A stretch of DNA of 64,000 nt from NCBI GenBank assembly GCA_001769125.1, contig MEOG01000008.1:1-64000 (forward strand), given 5' to 3'. Below are positions 63,001 through 64,000 of this stretch, piece by piece (the first letter of the stretch is position 1; the number at the start of each line of letters is the position of its first letter). The position numbers and the translations under genes are program-made. This DNA is from Bacteroidetes bacterium GWF2_35_48. Its GTDB lineage: Bacteria > Bacteroidota > Bacteroidia > Bacteroidales > GWF2-35-48. The notes under the pieces are model-generated. The model made no database searches. It had not been told where the DNA came from and saw nothing but the letters and a program-made list of their open reading frames with translations.

Positions 63001-64000
63001 TGCGGATTTACGCCTTCGTTGCCTGGAGTTGCTGTAAATGTAACATTTGTCCCATCACAAATAGTTGTAGCATCAGCAGCGACAGTTACGCTAACCGGAA
63101 GATTAGAACTTATAGTCATTGTAACAGTATCCGAAGAAGCAGGATTTCCAGTTGTACAAATTGCATCGGATGTAAGTACGCAATAAATTTCATCTGCATT
63201 CGTAAGAGCTGAATTAGTATATGTACTGTTGCTTGTCCCGACTGTTGCACCATTCAAATACCACTGGTATTGCGGATTTGAACCTTCGTTTATAGGAGTT
63301 GCCGTAAATGTAACATTTGTTCCATAACAAACAGGGTTGTTATCTGGTGCAACTGTAATGCTGACAGGGCTAATGACTGTCGGTTTCACTAAAACACTTT
63401 TACATTCTGTAATACCACAAGTACCTTCTGCACGAACATAAAAAGTTGTAGTTCCGGAAACATTTAGTGAAAGAGGATTTCCTGTTCCTACATGTGTTGA
63501 TCCACATCCGTCTGTGTACCATTCCCACGAAGCTCCTGTTCCAAGCGAGCCACCATGCACGGTTAGTGTCACAGATTCTCCTTCGCAAACCGGATCCGGA
63601 TTAAAGCTTATTGAATCTGCTGCAACAGATGGGACACAACTGAATAAAGCAAAGGGCGTACTTGTGAAATCATCCCAGTTTACTATTGTCAGACTGCTTA
63701 AAACCGGAGATGAATTATTTACAGGATTTACGGTTCCCGTATTTTCCCATTGATCTGATGGAGTATCATCCCAATGGGCGATTCCAAAAAACGTACCGTC
63801 ATCAACATCATCAAAATATATGCTTATTGATGCTGCGTCACTACCTGCACTACGATTTATCTTATGATAAAATTTATCATTAATATTTCCGGCTGTTCCA
63901 TCTGTAATGCTCCTGTCAAATCCTTCTGTTGTTGCATCTGCATTTGCCATTCTAACAGTATATGTATTGCTGGCAGAAGTTGTGGGAGTTACTTCAACAG
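60039..64000 (-). CDS. Type B T9SS surface protein with two repeat series (5' end outside window)
   Basis: The frame stays open to the right edge (upstream codons read VEVTPTTSASNTYTVRM), so the N-terminus and signal peptide are missing and the ATG at 63950 is internal. Visible part, about 1320 residues: a beta domain; an Ig-like module (PVCEGESVTLTVHGGS); six 90-residue repeats (ICDGTNVTFTATP...NPQYQWYLNGATVG...DEIYCVLTSDA); five repeats of about 80 residues (SYWTDAG...GIYYIQA.NTCG); one SprB-type repeat (CEDRSDGRLVLTIIGG); and the gliding-type C-terminal domain (PTIFTPDANGVNDVL, IFDRIGNKVF). Repeated cysteines probably give one disulfide per Ig-like repeat. The PorP/SprF gene follows it. 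Confidence 0.9.
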   Translation of the reverse strand, partial: VEVTPTTSASNTYTVRMANADATTEGFDRSITDGTAGNINDKFYHKINRSAGSDAASISIYFDDVDDGTFFGIAHWDDTPSDQWENTGTVNPVNNSSPVLSSLTIVNWDDFTSTPFALFSCVPSVAADSISFNPDPVCEGESVTLTVHGGSLGTGASWEWYTDGCGSTHVGTGNPLSLNVSGTTTFYVRAEGTCGITECKSVLVKPTVISPVSITVAPDNNPVCYGTNVTFTATPINEGSNPQYQWYLNGATVGTSNSTYTNSALTNADEIYCVLTSDAICTTGNPASSDTVTMTISSNLPVSVTVAADATTICDGTNVTFTATPGNEGVNPQYQWYLNGATVGTSSNTYTNNLLSDADEIYCVLTSDATCITGNPASSDTVTMTVNSNLPVSVTISADATTICDGTNVTFTATPINEGPNPQYQWYLNGATVGTSNSTYTNAALTNADEIYCVLTSDATCITGNPATSDTVTMTVSSNLPVSVTIAADATTICDGTYVTFTATPSNEGVNPQYQWYLNGATVGTSSNTYTNNLLSDADEIYCVLTSDATCATGNPATSNTVTMTVSSNLPVSVTVAADATTICDGTYVTFTATPSNEGVNPQYQWYLNGATVGTNSNEYTNNLLSDADEIYCVLTSDATCATGNPATSNTVTMTVSSNLPVSVTVAADATSICDGTNVTFTATPVNGGSNPQYQWYLNGATVGTSNNEYTNNLLSDADEIYCVLTSDAICITGNPASSDTVTMTVSQDIPILLVTDPASSCSTAVDITDAAITNGSSYILTLSYWTDAGATISLTNPNSITTSGIYYIVASNTCGSDTASVNVYYNISAPVLVINNPASVCNTLVDITAAAVTAGSSGIVSISYWTDAGAFSPLANPDSISLSGIYYIQAINACGTDIEAVNVTINTGLPLLVINNPAPVCAPLFVDLTAPAVTSGSTQIETISYWANSALTIPLNTPDFVTISGLYYIQATNTCGTTSQEVPVNVFPSVPELVINPPAAACFPAQVDLTADTITSGSSGIYALSYWMDAGATIPLVNPQAISQSGTYYIQAINTCGTDIGSVTVNISTVPPTLTIHNPGVVCSGGSVNLTSSAITLGSSQVLELSYWMDNSALIPLTNPANVTTAGTYYIMAWNGCGSNIQPVQVMASTALQIAATINHESCEDRSDGRLVLTIIGGTVPYFYAWSNGETTATISSLASGVYTVTVTDGSNCFEMETYTINASTILCNELFIPTIFTPDANGVNDVLYVRGKRIVELDMMIFDRIGNKVFETKDKNFGWDGNYKDKPLNSAVFVYYVKAIFENGEVIEKKGDVTLIR
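61761..63370 (-). repeat. Six tandem 270-base coding repeats
   Basis: The units are in frame and exactly 270 bases apart (the same cttaccggaagatttgaact word occurs at 62011 and 62281). Inner units are nearly identical at the DNA level, including silent positions, while outer units differ more. This points to recent unequal crossing-over or gene conversion. Confidence 0.9.

Noticed and set aside
61761-63370. Regularly spaced repeats considered as a CRISPR array
   Set aside because: Units are 270 bases, contiguous, in frame and encode Ig-like protein repeats; there are no unique spacers and no cas genes.

Overview
The window reads as a chromosomal segment of an AT-rich member of the Bacteroidota. 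The signs are type IX secretion (T9SS) sorting domains of both kinds (type A 'YPNP/FPNPF' and the gliding-motility type B end), a PorP/SprF protein, Bacteroidota-only families (DUF5777, DUF4421, DUF3127), and promoters of the form TTTG-19 nt-TAnnTTTG instead of the E. coli consensus. I found no tRNA, rRNA, CRISPR array, prophage or transposase gene.

Layout. (1) 0-5.3 kb: a minus-strand assimilatory sulfate reduction cluster. It holds a DUF2061 membrane protein, cysH of the APS-reductase type, cysD, cysN and a MoeB/ThiF-rhodanese protein. A divergent Crp/Fnr regulator with FNR-like cysteines follows. (2) 6-9.4 kb: envelope/redox genes, namely a CxxCH lipoprotein, a DUF5777 barrel, YceI and DUF4421. 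(3) 9.7-11.6 kb: a lone tungsten-type aldehyde:ferredoxin oxidoreductase between repeat islands. (4) 12.1-26.9 kb: a 2594-residue T9SS type A surface protein, a short run with a YbaK-type tRNA deacylase, a small exported protein and aroE, then a 1569-residue SprB-repeat type B protein. (5) 27-30.4 kb: housekeeping genes (nadD, gmk, DUF3127, a CDGSH protein, YqgE/AlgH) and a lipoprotein. (6) 30.4-42.3 kb, all minus strand: an exported TPR-CHAT protease-like protein, a two-gene restriction-modification unit, and a four-gene set of a lipoprotein, two paralogous secreted proteins and a TerB/ABC/permease fusion. (7) 42.7-58.7 kb: lgt, fabD, two convergent beta-helix T9SS proteins, a NagZ-beta-lactamase fusion, a hybrid histidine kinase, ffh and folD. 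(8) 58.8-64 kb: a PorP/SprF protein beside a type B surface protein that runs off the right edge and carries six 270-bp tandem repeats.

The least explained signal lies between the genes. At least three families of short non-coding palindromic elements occur there. Family A (two copies) has 16-bp terminal inverted repeats and sits in a 10-bp duplicated palindromic target. Families B and C (five copies) share one nested-hairpin core. Their outer stems differ completely in sequence between copies but stay base-paired, and several copies are flanked by 7-bp (T/C)TATTTA duplications. In one place (11.6-12.05 kb) a family B element contains a family A element and two or three other small palindromes. 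No mobilising enzyme is encoded here, so these look like non-autonomous, structure-selected elements.
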